The notes under the pieces: model-generated | Told to the model about the DNA's origin: nothing | Database searches by the model: none | The model's input: only the letters and a program-made list of their open reading frames with translations | Position numbers and translations under genes: made by a program | Source of the DNA: Parietichytrium sp. I65-24A | Taxonomy: Eukaryota; Sar; Bigyra; Thraustochytrida; Thraustochytriidae | Assembly (NCBI GenBank): GCA_012862575.1 | Contig: BLSF01000006.1 | Span: 186,001-250,000 of the forward strand | Direction: 5' to 3' | Length of the DNA: 64,000 bases | Shown: positions 11,095-22,587 of the stretch, in pieces | Numbering within the stretch: position 1 is the stretch's first letter | Layout of the letters: the number at the start of each line of letters is the position of its first letter

Positions 11095-11665
11095 TCTTCT
11101 CCCTCTTCTCAGCTTCACACAAGGCAGAGGCCCGCTACCTCGGGGATGCAGAACCCTTATTCCAATGCCAGTGCGTCGTGCGAGCACTTTTCAATGCAGC
11201 AGTCCGCCGCTTTAGTCCCAACTCCCGCAATCTAACTTTGCGGCTCCACCATTCACAACTCGAAAACGCTCGGTCTGCAAATTTGCAAATATCAAATCAG
11301 CAAAGAAAGAACGCCGAGTTCGTTCAGTTTTGGCAATCTTTCAAAGGCAGAACTTTCGACCCCTCGAAAGAATGAATGAATGAAAGAAAGGAAGAAAGAA
11401 AAACTACGAAGCAAAACTCTTCTCTTTCACTTTTGGCTTTCTCCTTCTCTCACTCTCACTCTCACTTTCCCTCTCTCTCTCTTGGAGTTGCTGTTTCCTA
11501 TTTCCTATTCCTGATTCCTCTGTTCCTCGCGGCCCCCACAGTCATTAACCCGCTGCGAGCAGCCGCTAGCGAATGGTTAGCGCGCACCGTAGCGTGTCAT
11601 ACCCCGCAGGTACGGTATCGGCAGATTCGCCCTTACTCGAGGACCTCCACTCAAGAACGGTTTCT

Positions 11666-11694
11666 GCTATCTATCTATACATCTATCTATCTAT
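11666..11694. repeat. Tetranucleotide microsatellite (CTAT)n
   Basis: Imperfect CTAT units are broken by one ACAT. The repeat is non-coding and lies in the divergent spacer. Confidence 0.8.
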
Positions 11695-11987
11695 GAATCT
11701 ATTCTCACTATTCTCTCCGCCCTCGCGAAGGTCTCGTTCTAGTATTTAAGCTATTAGCACCTTACCGAGAAATGTGTTCGTAAAACCTCAAGCCGTACAA
11801 CCATTCCTTAGTAATCATTAGGAATCCATAGGACCAGCTTCCTCACATGAACAAAGAGCTGATCATGAACATAGAATGTATCGCCGCAATGGTATGGAAG
11901 CGTAGAGAGTCTTAAGGTCGGCGGAGGTGAGCATAGGTGTGCGCGAGGACACCCAGATGGTACTCGGGCGAGTGGCTCGCAGTTGGC

Positions 11988-12006
11988 ATATATATATATA
12001 TATATA
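11988..12006. repeat. (AT)n dinucleotide microsatellite
   Basis: This is an uninterrupted AT run of about nine units in the divergent spacer, roughly 370 bases upstream of the VWA8-like start. It could act as a TATA-like or melting element, but nothing else supports that. Confidence 0.8.
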
Positions 12007-12372
12007 GGTGTTGGATAGGAGCCAAGTGTGGTGACTCGATCGGATTCGTTTTATGTTATAGAACGAGTCCATAGGTCGGCGAGGACTGAAAGGACAGAAG
12101 GACAGGAGGACAAGTGTATGTTTTGAACCAACCAAGCTGACAGTAAAACATCATCGTAATTCGTAATTCGTAACTCGGAATTCGGATGAACAAAGAAAGT
12201 AAGGAAAGTAAGGAAAGGGCAGGCAACTAAAGGGGCAGAGGTGCGGAGAGAGTGTGATTTGAGATTTTAGAATTGAGGCTTTGAACATCTTTGACCCAAA
12301 AGAAAGAAAGAAAGAAAGTGTGACTCTTTTCCATACGAAGTGCGATACTTTGGGCGGAACGGAGAAGATACT

Positions 12373-15300
12373 ATGCCGAGGCCAAAGCACAGCTTGCGTC
12401 TTGCAGCTGGAGTCTCGAACTCGCAGCCATTGCAATTCTTGCGTTCGTCGCGGTCACTTCAGCCATGGGGAATTGGTGCCGCAAAAGTTGGTCGAGCATG
12501 GGCCGTGAGGTATCTCAGCAGCGAGGTTCATTCCGGAGAGTCGCAGAAGAGAACTGTTCGCATCGGAGATGTGCACGCCGAGTTTCAGCTCCCGGTGGGA
12601 GAGGCTGCCCAGCGTGTTCCTCGGGGATATCACAGGGATTTTGGTAGCTCGGTCGGACAAGGCACTCTCGGGCATCTGCGATGGATGCTTCAAAAGGACA
12701 AGCTCAGCCAAGATATGTTCTTGCTGGGCAGCCCTGGGCCCATGCGGCGACAGCTAGCTTTGCAGTACGCGGAGATTGCGCAGAGGCCGCTGGAATATGT
12801 TTCTATTAGCAGAGACACAACAGAGTCTGACCTCAAGCAGCGCAGGGAGATTGTGAATGGGTCTGCTATCTTCGTCGATCAGCCCCCAGTGCGGGCTGCC
12901 CTTGAGGGCCGCTTATTGATAGTCGATGGCATTGAAAAGGCCGAGCGGAACGTTCTACCTACGCTCAACAATCTGCTGGAGAACCGGGAAATGCAGCTAG
13001 ATGACGGTCGCTTCCTGATGCACCCAAAGAGGTACGACGAGCTGCAGAGCGCTGGCCAGTTGCGGGAAAACAGCAACATTGTGAGAACACACCCTGACTT
13101 TCGCGTGATTGCGCTGGGACTTCCCGTTCCTCCATTCAGGGGCAAGCCGCTTGACCCGCCTCTACGGTCTCGCTTTCAGGTTCGAATCGTGGAACCCTTT
13201 ACCCCGAGCGAGCTGTGGGCCGACTTGATCTACGCAGTATCCCAGGTGAAGGCAGACGTTAAACATGATCCAGCCCAAAACGAGAGGCTGCTTGGTCTCT
13301 GCGAAATTGTTGCTTCTCTGAGAAACATCGAAGAGACCTGGAAAGCGGAAAGCAAGAGCGAGAGCCATCAGGTTGTCGGAATGCCCCACTTTCCAGAGAA
13401 TATGCTTCCATCTCTCTCGCAGCTAGCACAGGTCTTCCCTGGAGACGCTCTCGGTGCATTAGCAGCCCGATCATTCCCGTACTTTGGAAGTCTCTCACTG
13501 AGCAGAGATCAGGAGACCTTCAAGAAGACCAGCCACCTCCTTTTGGAGCAGAACAAAGGTTGGCTGGGCAACTTTAAGTCTGCGGCAAATCTCAAGTTGG
13601 AAACCAAATACCTTTTGAACTCGATTGAGAAGGCTTCTGATAAGCCTGGGTGCGCGGAATTCACGTTTGGAACTGAAGTGAAACTAAGCGGGGCGGTTGG
13701 CCCTCTGTTCGAAAATTCTGTTTTGAATGCTCCTGGCGTAAACAAGCGGTTCCACCCAATCGACAAGCACAAGAATCTTTTGAGTGCAATGTTTCAAGAT
13801 CACTGCGTCGGAAGAAATATTCTCATCGTTGGAGATAGTGGTGCCGGAAAGTCGCGCCTTGCGGAGGAGTTTGGCCGAGAGTTGGGCTACGAGACTCAGC
13901 TATTCAGCCTTTACAAGGACATCAGCGCGCGTGATTTGTTGCAGCGAAGATCGACTGACAATGCTGGCAACACCGGGTGGGACGACAGTCCGTTGATCAG
14001 CGCTGCAATCAACGGCGACTTGCTCATTCTAGATGGAATTGATCGGGTGGAGCCGGACACGTTGACCGTAATTCAGAGGCTGATTTGCGATCATGAAATC
14101 GAGCTGTTAGATGGCCGACAGCTTCGCAAGGGATCCGACCTGTGCGTGCATGATCGCTTCCGAGTCATCGCGCTAGCAACTAGCTCGGGATCCAAGAGAG
14201 AGCAGTCGAGTTGGCTCACCTCTGAGCTCTTGTCGATGTTTTCGTTTCATCACCTGGAGCGGCTGACTCCCGCTGAGCAAGAGCTGGTGATTCGTTCGTG
14301 CTTTTCCAACGTCCCGTCAACGTTTCTGGACACACTCCGCCAGTTTTCCAACAGCTTAGCGCAATCGGATGATGGCGTGAAGAGGAACTCCAAAGGTCGT
14401 GCTGGGAAAAGGTACTCTGAAAACGTCACTGGGGATGATCTTGCTAGTTCCAAGGCTACATCTCTGGGACTCAAGCCGCTTTCTACTCGCCAGGTGATGC
14501 GTTTGTGCCGCTTCGCTGACGCTTTCCCAAGCTCCGCGATGGGTGAGCTGAGAGAGAGGCTTCGCAACATTTTGCTGGGGCACTTTCTGCCAGGTTCTCA
14601 GAGGAAAGGTCTTGAGCAACTCATGGACGCTGCTGGACTCCCGGTCGCGGAGGAGCCGTCCCAAGACGCACACGCCATTGGGGAAGATGTCACCATTTCG
14701 GTTCGAAACGGAGTGCTTCAGATTGGCGATGTGGAGGCTCCCATTAGTGTTCCGGAGGCACCAGAATTGGTCCCTGCCCCTGTGTTCTTTGACATCCCCA
14801 AACATAAGGCAGCTCTGCGCGATATCCTGGAGGACGTGGTCAGCGGAGAGCGGTTCATCTTGCTGATTGGGAACCAGGGTGTTGGAAAAAATAAGCTGGC
14901 AGACCGACTGCTCCAACTATTGCAACGTGAAAGGGAGTACATTCAGCTTCATCGAGACTCCACGGTGGGCACCCTGACACTTGCCCCAAGTCTCCGACAA
15001 GGAATTGTAGTGTGGGAAGACTCCCCTCTTGTTCGCGCTGCTGTACACGGTCGCACGCTAATGGTGGACGAGATCGACAAAGCTCCTTTGGAGGTTGTTA
15101 GTGTTTTAAAAAGCCTCATCGAGGACGAGGAGATGCTTTTGGCGGACGGGCGCCGGCTCGTCAGCCCTGAACGATTTGAGCAGGCCAAGGCCCGAGGAAG
15201 CTCGGTAAAGAGTCTCGTTCCAATTCATCATGACTTTTCTATCATTGCTCTTGCCAATAGACCCGGTTGGCCATTTCAGGGCAACTCGTTCTTTGCAGAG

Positions 15301-15726
15301 ATTGGCGACATTTTTTGCTCTCACGTAATTTCCAACCCTGACGCCAAGTCTGAGTTGGAGCTTCTCAAAGCGTATGCTCCAGACGTTGAAATTTCCATGC
15401 TCCAGAAATTGGTCGCCGCATTCTCGGATCTCCGAAAGCTGGTAGAGGATGGAGTCCTTGTGTATCCGTACAGTGCAAGGGAGTGCGTTGCAGTGGCCAA
15501 GCATTTGCAAGAATTCCCAGAAGATGGTCTTGTGACTACACTTGAAAATGTATTAGGATTTGACAGCTATGACGCCCAACTGCTTGAGGTCATCATCAAC
15601 GTTTTTCAAAGGCACGGGGTACCTCTGGCACGCAGTAGAGGCCGTAGGGAGCTCACTATTTCCGTGGCGGAAGCAAAGAATCTGCCGCCGCCGGTTATGA
15701 CAGAGGAGTGGAAGACGCAAACCTAA
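12373..15726 (+). CDS. VWA8-like AAA ATPase (three AAA modules, no VWA domain)
   Basis: The protein has 1,117 residues. The frame is open further upstream only to a GTG at 12340, so the ATG at 12373 is the likely start. It gives a basic, acid-free N-terminus ending in RYLSS (about residues 46-50), a typical mitochondrial presequence with an R-3 cleavage site. Three AAA_5/dynein-type modules follow. The first has a degenerate P-loop (GSPGPMRR, about 119), with GPMRRQLALQYAEIAQR and LPVPP..PLDPPLRSRFQ signatures typical of VWA8. The second (GDSGAGKS, about 487) and third (GNQGVGKN, about 833) are canonical Walker A motifs. VWA8 is a mitochondrial matrix-side AAA ATPase. The animal long form has about 1,900 residues with a C-terminal MIDAS/VWA domain; here a stop falls soon after the third module. 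It converges on the hydrolase gene with a 202-base gap. Confidence 0.9.
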   Translation: MPRPKHSLRLAAGVSNSQPLQFLRSSRSLQPWGIGAAKVGRAWAVRYLSSEVHSGESQKRTVRIGDVHAEFQLPVGEAAQRVPRGYHRDFGSSVGQGTLGHLRWMLQKDKLSQDMFLLGSPGPMRRQLALQYAEIAQRPLEYVSISRDTTESDLKQRREIVNGSAIFVDQPPVRAALEGRLLIVDGIEKAERNVLPTLNNLLENREMQLDDGRFLMHPKRYDELQSAGQLRENSNIVRTHPDFRVIALGLPVPPFRGKPLDPPLRSRFQVRIVEPFTPSELWADLIYAVSQVKADVKHDPAQNERLLGLCEIVASLRNIEETWKAESKSESHQVVGMPHFPENMLPSLSQLAQVFPGDALGALAARSFPYFGSLSLSRDQETFKKTSHLLLEQNKGWLGNFKSAANLKLETKYLLNSIEKASDKPGCAEFTFGTEVKLSGAVGPLFENSVLNAPGVNKRFHPIDKHKNLLSAMFQDHCVGRNILIVGDSGAGKSRLAEEFGRELGYETQLFSLYKDISARDLLQRRSTDNAGNTGWDDSPLISAAINGDLLILDGIDRVEPDTLTVIQRLICDHEIELLDGRQLRKGSDLCVHDRFRVIALATSSGSKREQSSWLTSELLSMFSFHHLERLTPAEQELVIRSCFSNVPSTFLDTLRQFSNSLAQSDDGVKRNSKGRAGKRYSENVTGDDLASSKATSLGLKPLSTRQVMRLCRFADAFPSSAMGELRERLRNILLGHFLPGSQRKGLEQLMDAAGLPVAEEPSQDAHAIGEDVTISVRNGVLQIGDVEAPISVPEAPELVPAPVFFDIPKHKAALRDILEDVVSGERFILLIGNQGVGKNKLADRLLQLLQREREYIQLHRDSTVGTLTLAPSLRQGIVVWEDSPLVRAAVHGRTLMVDEIDKAPLEVVSVLKSLIEDEEMLLADGRRLVSPERFEQAKARGSSVKSLVPIHHDFSIIALANRPGWPFQGNSFFAEIGDIFCSHVISNPDAKSELELLKAYAPDVEISMLQKLVAAFSDLRKLVEDGVLVYPYSARECVAVAKHLQEFPEDGLVTTLENVLGFDSYDAQLLEVIINVFQRHGVPLARSRGRRELTISVAEAKNLPPPVMTEEWKTQT

Positions 15727-15928
15727 AGTTGTCTGTTTTATTCAATTGAAAGCTTTTCATTCAAAATTGCCCATTAGTTTTTTCTATTTCACAGCCAATT
15801 CGTTCAACCAGTATATATGAAGAGTGTAGACAATAATGAGTTCGTGATGGCACTGCCGTCAGCGAAGCACGCGAGGCTTTTCAATCGACGAAAGGAGAAC
15901 ACATGTCTTTTGTTAATCCAATTGTGAA

Positions 15929-17332
15929 TCATTTTGCGAAGAAGCCACCAAAATTTCTACGAAGTACGACTGCAGCGATGATTGCACTTATGAGAGTGGA
16001 CAATTTTTGCGAAATGCGATTCGCCATGAGTTTTCGCTGAACAAGAAAAGACACTGCAAAAGTAGCGGTGAACATGTGTACAGGATGATAGGATGGCGGC
16101 CAAGGTTTTCTGTGAGTCGGAACATGTGGCGCCTTTTGGTGCTTTTCGACTGCTTCCGAGACGAGCTGCTCGATGGCACTGTTGACGGGGCCAACGTACT
16201 GTTCATTGACGCCATGACCAGCATCAGAAAAGTGCAGCCACTTGCCGCAAAGCGCTTCTGCAGAGTTCATGATTGTGGGTCGGATTAAGGCTGGTTAGTG
16301 TGACCGAAGGAAGACTGGTCAAGAAAGAAGGTAAAGATACGAGCACTTACCGCTGAGAATGCGAGAATTCCAGGGCCCAACGAGGTTGTCCTTTTGTCCA
16401 CTAATTACAAGAACCGCGAGTTTGTAGGAGCGTATGCGCTCCAAGCGCGCCCACGAAACATAGTGTGAGAGAACGGCAAGAACTTGGCAAACGACACCCT
16501 GGATTGTGTGAGTTTGCGCGTTTCCGCTCTCAATGTATTTTCTCGCGCGGCGAATCAGCGCATGCGCGTACTTTAGACGATTGTTTGTGATTGGCACCTC
16601 TGGCTGATGTTCGCCATAGTCGATAGAAGCAGGGTCCACAGTCTCGTCCAAGTGATCCACGGGAAACAAAAGCTCAATGCCGGCGTCCAAGGATCTGACT
16701 CCGCCAAAGCCACCCATGGTCCTGAGGAAGGAGCGCAACCCCTGGAACGGAGGCAGAGTGCCCAGAAGTCCTCCGGCATGGGTAGAAATAAGGGTAAGCG
16801 ACGCGAACCGGGATGGGGCCATCAAGGTCAGTTCTTGCGCAGCCATTCCGCCCATTGAGAAGCCAATCAGATGCACCATGGACCCCCAGCCGGCACCCTC
16901 GCCGGGCTTGGAAGAATTTTCAAGCTGGAATAGAAGCTGGAGCATATCCGAGGCGAGGTCTGTCGTCTTCCACCTACCTGTCGGGGTGTCTGAGAGTCCG
17001 ACCCCGCGATTGTCTGTCACGCACACTGTGTATCGATCGGCGTGCTGTATTCCAAAATGTTCGAGCTGAGGCTCAAATTGCGCATGGGTGCCGGCGAGCC
17101 CCATGACCATGATAATCTTGATGGCCCCATGCCCGTGAATTTCGTAGTAAATCTTGTGCACATTGTTCTGCCCGCTCACCACATCGCAAAACCTCGCCTC
17201 TCCATGATCAAAGTGCAGATGCCGAGGTCTCGACACCACCTTCTTCGGGCAGTGCAGCATACTTTCATCTCCTCCTGCCATCACCACGTACGGATGCTCC
17301 TCTTCGCCATTCCGGCTTTCAGCTCCCCTCAT
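15929..17332 (-). CDS. Alpha/beta hydrolase, two exons
   Basis: Exon 1 is 17332-16351 and exon 2 is 16290-15929. The 60-base intron 16350-16291 starts GTAAGT and ends CAG, and joining preserves frame (phase 1). Without splicing the protein loses its catalytic histidine. The frame extends upstream only to a TTG, so the ATG at 17332 is chosen. The spliced protein has 447 residues. It shows an oxyanion-region VMGLAGTH, the strand DNRGVGLSD, a nucleophile elbow GFSMGG, an acid candidate in GQKDNLVGP and the His in DAGHGVNEQ, giving a complete Ser-Asp-His triad. The order and spacing match the alpha/beta-hydrolase fold (AB_hydrolase_1). A hydrophobic C-terminal segment, LISAIIAAVVLRRNFGG, could be a membrane anchor. 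The substrate is unknown. Confidence 0.85.
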
Positions 17333-19058
17333 CGCCCTTTTCGCAGTCAATCACCAACTCAGCCTCGTTCGCCGTCCGCTCGCAGCTTACTCACGCCCCT
17401 AGTGGCTTCCCTAGCACGCGCGTCTGTGTCCGCGTGTCCTATCTCGCTGCTGACGTGCCCAATGTGCGCGTTTGGCACCTCTGTTTACAGTCAGTCTATT
17501 CTCTTAGTAAGTTCGAAGTTCTGAATTTCTGAATTCTGAATCCGTCAGCTTCCTAACCATTCCTATCCTTTATGGCTAGCTATCCCGGTTCTCCGAGCGG
17601 GAACCCGAATTTGGATGGGTGGGGCCTTTCCCTTTCTTGCTTTGCTCGCTGTGGAACCCGGTTGCGGCGTGTCCGGCGATTCCGGCGGAGGGAGGTGGAA
17701 GTTGAGAAAGTTGGGTTCCGGCCGGTGATGTGCTGGCGAGAGAGGAGGATGGAGCGTTTGCTCCGGATAAATGGTTGGTCAGATTCACAGTTTGACGTTA
17801 AGTTGCGTTGGCGGACATTGCCACGGAAGTTTGGCTCACGTGGCTTGAAGTTTGGCGGTCGAAATGGACGAATGTAGTTTAGTTGTAGATGCTTCTTTGT
17901 CGGTTTTAAGCTAAATATCTGTTTTGTTCGTGTTCAATCTGAATTCGTATCAACACTTTGTGTTCAATGAATCGATCTCTACGGGCGTCCTCCATAATCC
18001 CTTTTGCAACTAACGATGCTTCATTTTTTACTTTTTTCTGGTTCTCAGACCAAGAACCTGTCTCTCGAAAGCACTGGCGTCTCTCCTAACATTTTCAGAC
18101 TGAAAATCGGGTTCTCCGCCCTTTACTCATTCTCCTGACAAAGAATTCTCTATATTCAAAAAAGCATTCCGAAACCTTCAACTCGAAGCTCTTCACGAGG
18201 ATAGACCGTGAAAAATTATCGTCTTCTTTTTTTCTTTTCACAGTCAATCATGACGCAAACGAACTGTAAGTTCCTCTGAATTCTGTCAGCTTTCGACCGC
18301 TCGCAAGCCACCACACCAGGCCGTATTTTGCGAGTCTCTCAAGATATCATAGTACCTGTGCGGAGGCATGCAGCACAATCTCATACCGGAACCGGTGCGC
18401 AAGTAATTTTTACCAACCGGCTCTGATTGATCTGAGCGAGCCTCTGAGATGCTGGACTCGCACCACTCGCTGACCAACCGACCAGGAGTCAGCGAGGCCT
18501 GCCTGCCTTTCATTCCTTTCATCATGATCTCCAAGACTTTTTTCAGCGACCGCGTCTCCGTTGTTGCGAGTTCGTCATCAGAATTCAGAATAATTCAGAT
18601 GTTCTGAAACGTGAAGCAGATGACGCAGGAAGACTCAGGTCTACTTACTCCTGCGCCACTTCATGGTGATAGTACCTGTGTTACATAGTACTCTAGTCTA
18701 GATCCCTCCATGCGAACCTCGGGCATGACGTTTCCACAAAGCAGGTCAAACATTTCTCATGAAAAGACCAAAAAGCAGGATGCACATGGATGCGCCCAAT
18801 ACGCTCGGAGCGCCCTCCTCTGCGGCGGTCTGGCGGTCTGGCGGTGACTCTCTCGCGCAGAGTACTCACAGTCAGTACCACTGCTCACAGTCCTGTAGTT
18901 TGGAGCGGCGACTTTGAGTGCTCAGGACGTACACTAGTGCTCGGTATTTGATTGGTCAAGAGCCTTCACAAGCGAGAAAAAGATCCGAGTTCGTTGGAAT
19001 CAAAGCTCTCAGACTTCTCAAACTGACAGTGGCAGTGTCGAAGTGGTAAGTAGTTCAA

Positions 19059-19118
19059 TCTCTGTATCATCTGTATCTCTGCATCTCTGCAACATCTCTG
19101 CATCTCTGCATCTCTGCA
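19059..19118. repeat. Imperfect ATCTCTGC octamer tandem repeat
   Basis: About six degenerate 8-base units (ATCTCTGC and ATCTGT variants) lie in the gene-poor spacer. Confidence 0.75.
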
Positions 19119-20311
19119 CGCAGCACTGCGTCTGAGACTGAGACTGCGTTGTTACAAGATATGTTAGCTAGCTGCACGTGCCTCGTGTTGGAAGACTCTC
19201 TCTCTCTCATCCCATCTCATCCCTCACACTCCTCACACACAGCTAGGCAGCAAATGATTGTGAGATTCGATATTTGTGACTTGTAGGACCCGGTTACCAG
19301 CACCAGTACTGTATTTCACACGCCAGTGACTAGCACTAGTACTATGTTGACTGGGAGTCCCCAGAACTATCAGCGTTTTGGGAGCGCGGGTACTACCGGT
19401 GGCATAGGCGATTAGCCTAGCCAGAGGTTAAAAAAGAGACACGGAGAGACTCTCCCGGAAAAAAATGAGGCCGCCTTGGGTCGAGATTTGTGGCAAAAGG
19501 GAAAGTAAATTGACTGTGAATGCAAAGCAGAGGATCGTCTTGCGACTGTAATTTTCAGAATTCCACAGATTCCACAGTCAAATTTCGAGCGGATACTGGG
19601 TACTTGAGTACTCGAGACCACCCACGAAGCAGGAAGGAAGGATGGATGGAAAGAGTGATGGGAAGCATCCTTTCCGCGATCTTGCGCGAGTCAGATTCTC
19701 TGCCAAGCGTTGCCTTGGCATGCCTTGGCCGCCGGGACGGTCCTGGTAACGGCAGCTAGCGCCCAACACCGCACTTTTCCCAATTCACTGTCGTACTAAT
19801 ACTTCAAGGTTCAAAGTTCGAGTTTGGGTGTGTTTCAACGCCTCAAAAGTCAGCAAGCAACTTTCTTCTTGTCCTTCCATGTCCTGCCAGCCTGAACATC
19901 GCCGCCACAGTGGCCCGCACATGCATCGGCCTCGCTCGATGCAACAATCCATGAGTAGGAGTAGTTTACTGAGTATTTTTACACTTCGCAGCCACGTTCA
20001 TTCACTGTCAATTGCTGTTTTAACAATCTCTCTCTCCAGCGCGGCCGAAACTTTCACGTCAACTTTCAAGTTCTGTCAGAACAAACGGACTAATTGTTGC
20101 CTAGCATGTCCCATAGTTTTACGTAGAGTCCATTTCAAACAGGCTTTTGCCATCTTTTTGCCTGGACAGGTTCAAGTCGGCGAAGTTTGTACTAGTACTC
20201 ACTGTCAGTACACGGAACGAAGCGAGAAGGACCGCAAATTTTGGACTTGGGGATCTCCCTTTCCTCGTCATTGTGTCACAAATTGGAATCAATCAGGTCT
20301 GCTCTTTTGCA

Positions 20312-20356
20312 TTCACAGATTCACTGACTCACTGATTCACTGACTCACTGATTCAC
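20312..20356. repeat. Tandem repeat of GATTCACT/GACTCACT units
   Basis: Alternating GATTCACT and GACTCACT octamers are repeated about five times. The repeat is non-coding. Confidence 0.8.
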
Positions 20357-21520
20357 GACTCTCAGACCTGGCCCCGGCTGGCAGAGGCTGGTTCTCCCTG
20401 GCGCATCCACCAACAGCGTCCAGAGATTGTGTTAGCTAAGACTTGCTTGTATTGCTGAGAGTGTGAGCTCACACACATCTACTTTTATCCCAACACTCTG
20501 GTCCAGGGCCTCTAAGCTGGATAGCTTATAGGCAGGGGAAAGCAGAAAGTGTCTTCTTGTTTGATTTTCTTCTCTTCTTTGTTTTTCAAATTGAGAGCTT
20601 TGAGAACAGTGAGTACGTCCTTCGTCCATCGTTCATCGTCCATTGAAAAAGGTTTTTACTTTAGTGTAGTACTCGTACCTCTGTCTCTGTCACTGCGTTC
20701 CTCCCCACTGCTATGGGAGGTAGGTAAGCGTTATCCTTCGGACGGTTGTGCTTGGATGGTTCGAAGTTGGTCTCAGCACGATCGTTTCATTGAACATTAA
20801 AAATTGAACAGACAAACTGCACCAGCTTCGTAGGTCTCTTGAGAGATCGGATAGCTTAAAGACTTCAAGTAACTTATTGGATGGAGCTCCAAATACATTT
20901 TAAATGTGAATACGAAACGTTTCCGCGCGCCCCTTCATTCGGACAAGCTCCAACTCAGCAGGTTGTCGAATTCACGTCCACTAGGCCTCCTTCTTAACCC
21001 AGACCTACCAACAGGGATAGCGGCGACGATAACACTATTATCAACGGTATTGGTTAGGAGCGAGTACTGCACTTTTGGGCTAGCTACCGCAGCAGCTTCG
21101 ATTCCCTTAAGTTTTGTGGTAGGAGGAATCTACCACAAAGTTCTTACCTCTCTCTGGTACTGAACAGAACCATGGATTCTGGAGGAGTGGGTAACAAATT
21201 ACTGAGCTCTTAGCAGTTCCACTTCTTACCAGTCCATAACCACCGCTAGGCAAGCACCATCGATCGTCCACATCAGCTCCGAGGAATGCTATCAGTATCT
21301 ATACGATCGGGTAGTCAGCGCCACCTCACGACGTTCACTCTCTCCCGGTACCCGCATCCGGTAGAAGCGCCTCATGCGGTGGCTATCCTACCCATTCCAT
21401 TAGTACACCAGTACCCATCAGTACGGACCGAATCGTTTCCACTCTTCTCCCCAACCTCTCGTATAGCGCGCGCGGTAGTAGACGCAGGAGAGGCGGAGAG
21501 GAGGAGGCAGGAGGAGAGGT

Positions 21521-21524
<4 letters not shown>

Positions 21525-21550
<26 letters not shown>
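21525..21550. repeat. (GA)n microsatellite
   Basis: This is a purine run of about 12 GA units, preceded by a G/A-rich tract. Confidence 0.85.
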
Positions 21551-21551
<1 letters not shown>

Positions 21552-22587
21552 TTGGAAAATTGTCGGAGTTCATTAATTATCATTTTCTTCGAACGCAAAG
21601 GAAGAAAAGCAAACCCGGAGCTAAAAAGCGAGGACAAAAAAGCTCGTATTTCATCCCATTTCCTTTTAATTTAAAAAACCCGTCCTGAATTCTGCCTTCT
21701 GTGGTACAACCTTCGACGAAAACAAGTGCCTGCGAAAAGAAAGAAAGAAGAAAATGAATTGACTGACTGGCTGGTTCGCCATACACACAAGCTTAAGTAC
21801 GTAATGCATAGTGCATAGAGTGAAAGAGAGAGAGAGAGGGAGAACTGAACTCTCTGTCTGAAGTTTCTGAAGCTCGGAACACTGGGAAGTCTGGGAAGTC
21901 TGGGAAGAAAGAAACTTTAGTTTGAGTCAGAACACCCACTCACTGAAGTTCAACTCAACAACACATCTTGATTCAACACAACAACATAACATAACAACAC
22001 ATCGAGACAACGAGAGACGGCCAAACAGCAAACGTGGACTTCGTGGACGAGACAAACACGCAAACATAACATAACATACCCATCCACTCTGCGCACGGGC
22101 GCGGGACAGCCAGCAGCGGCAAGTGAGAGAGAAGAGCTGGAGGACGCGACGAAAGGACTGGTAACGGGCTCGAAAAACCCTTGAAGCAGCTCGCGGTCGC
22201 TGTGTGTTTGTTGTGCAGGAAGGGATAGAAAGAACACCGTCGATCGAAGTGTCGGGACATCGGCATTCGTGGCCTTGGATGTGCTTGTGATTGAAGGTGC
22301 GAGCTGAATCGAAGTGGCGGAGTGCATTCTTTTTTTCGGGAGCTCTGACGCAATAGTGCTTCTGCGGCGGGAGGGCGGGACTGCCGATAAACCGTGCGAG
22401 GTTGATACGAACCTTTTTCGAACTGTCGCACCACGTCTCTGACGACCTGTGCTTCGAGAGCGAAGAAGCGCAGCTCGTTTTGCTCTGCAAACGGTGTGTC
22501 TGAACGTCACTTTGGAAGGGTGTGTACCCTCGCCCATTTTCTTGTCCTGCGCGGGCGGTAGCACCAAGCGCTTGACAATCCAGAAGA

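Larger units (their letters stand above)
11095..12372. other. Divergent intergenic region between the lipid-transfer and VWA8-like genes
   Basis: No convincing coding sequence lies here. The region holds pyrimidine-rich stretches at about 11420-11490, a TATC repeat, an AT dinucleotide repeat and AAAG repeats at 12299-12318. It must contain the promoters of both flanking genes, but no core promoter motif can be assigned with confidence. Confidence 0.6.
17333..22587. other. 5.3 kb gene-poor divergent spacer
   Basis: Only short, composition-driven open frames occur here, none with recognisable protein features. The spacer holds microsatellites, a (GA)n tract and several copies of short motifs that recur elsewhere in the window (AGTACTCAC[A/T]GTCAG at 18861 and 20194; TCACTGTCAATTG at 20002). 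It separates the divergent hydrolase and kinase genes. I saw no tRNA, snRNA or transposon ends. Confidence 0.6.

Noticed and set aside
17572-17877. 101-codon plus-strand open frame
   Set aside because: Arg/Gly-rich composition without domains; no support beyond being open.
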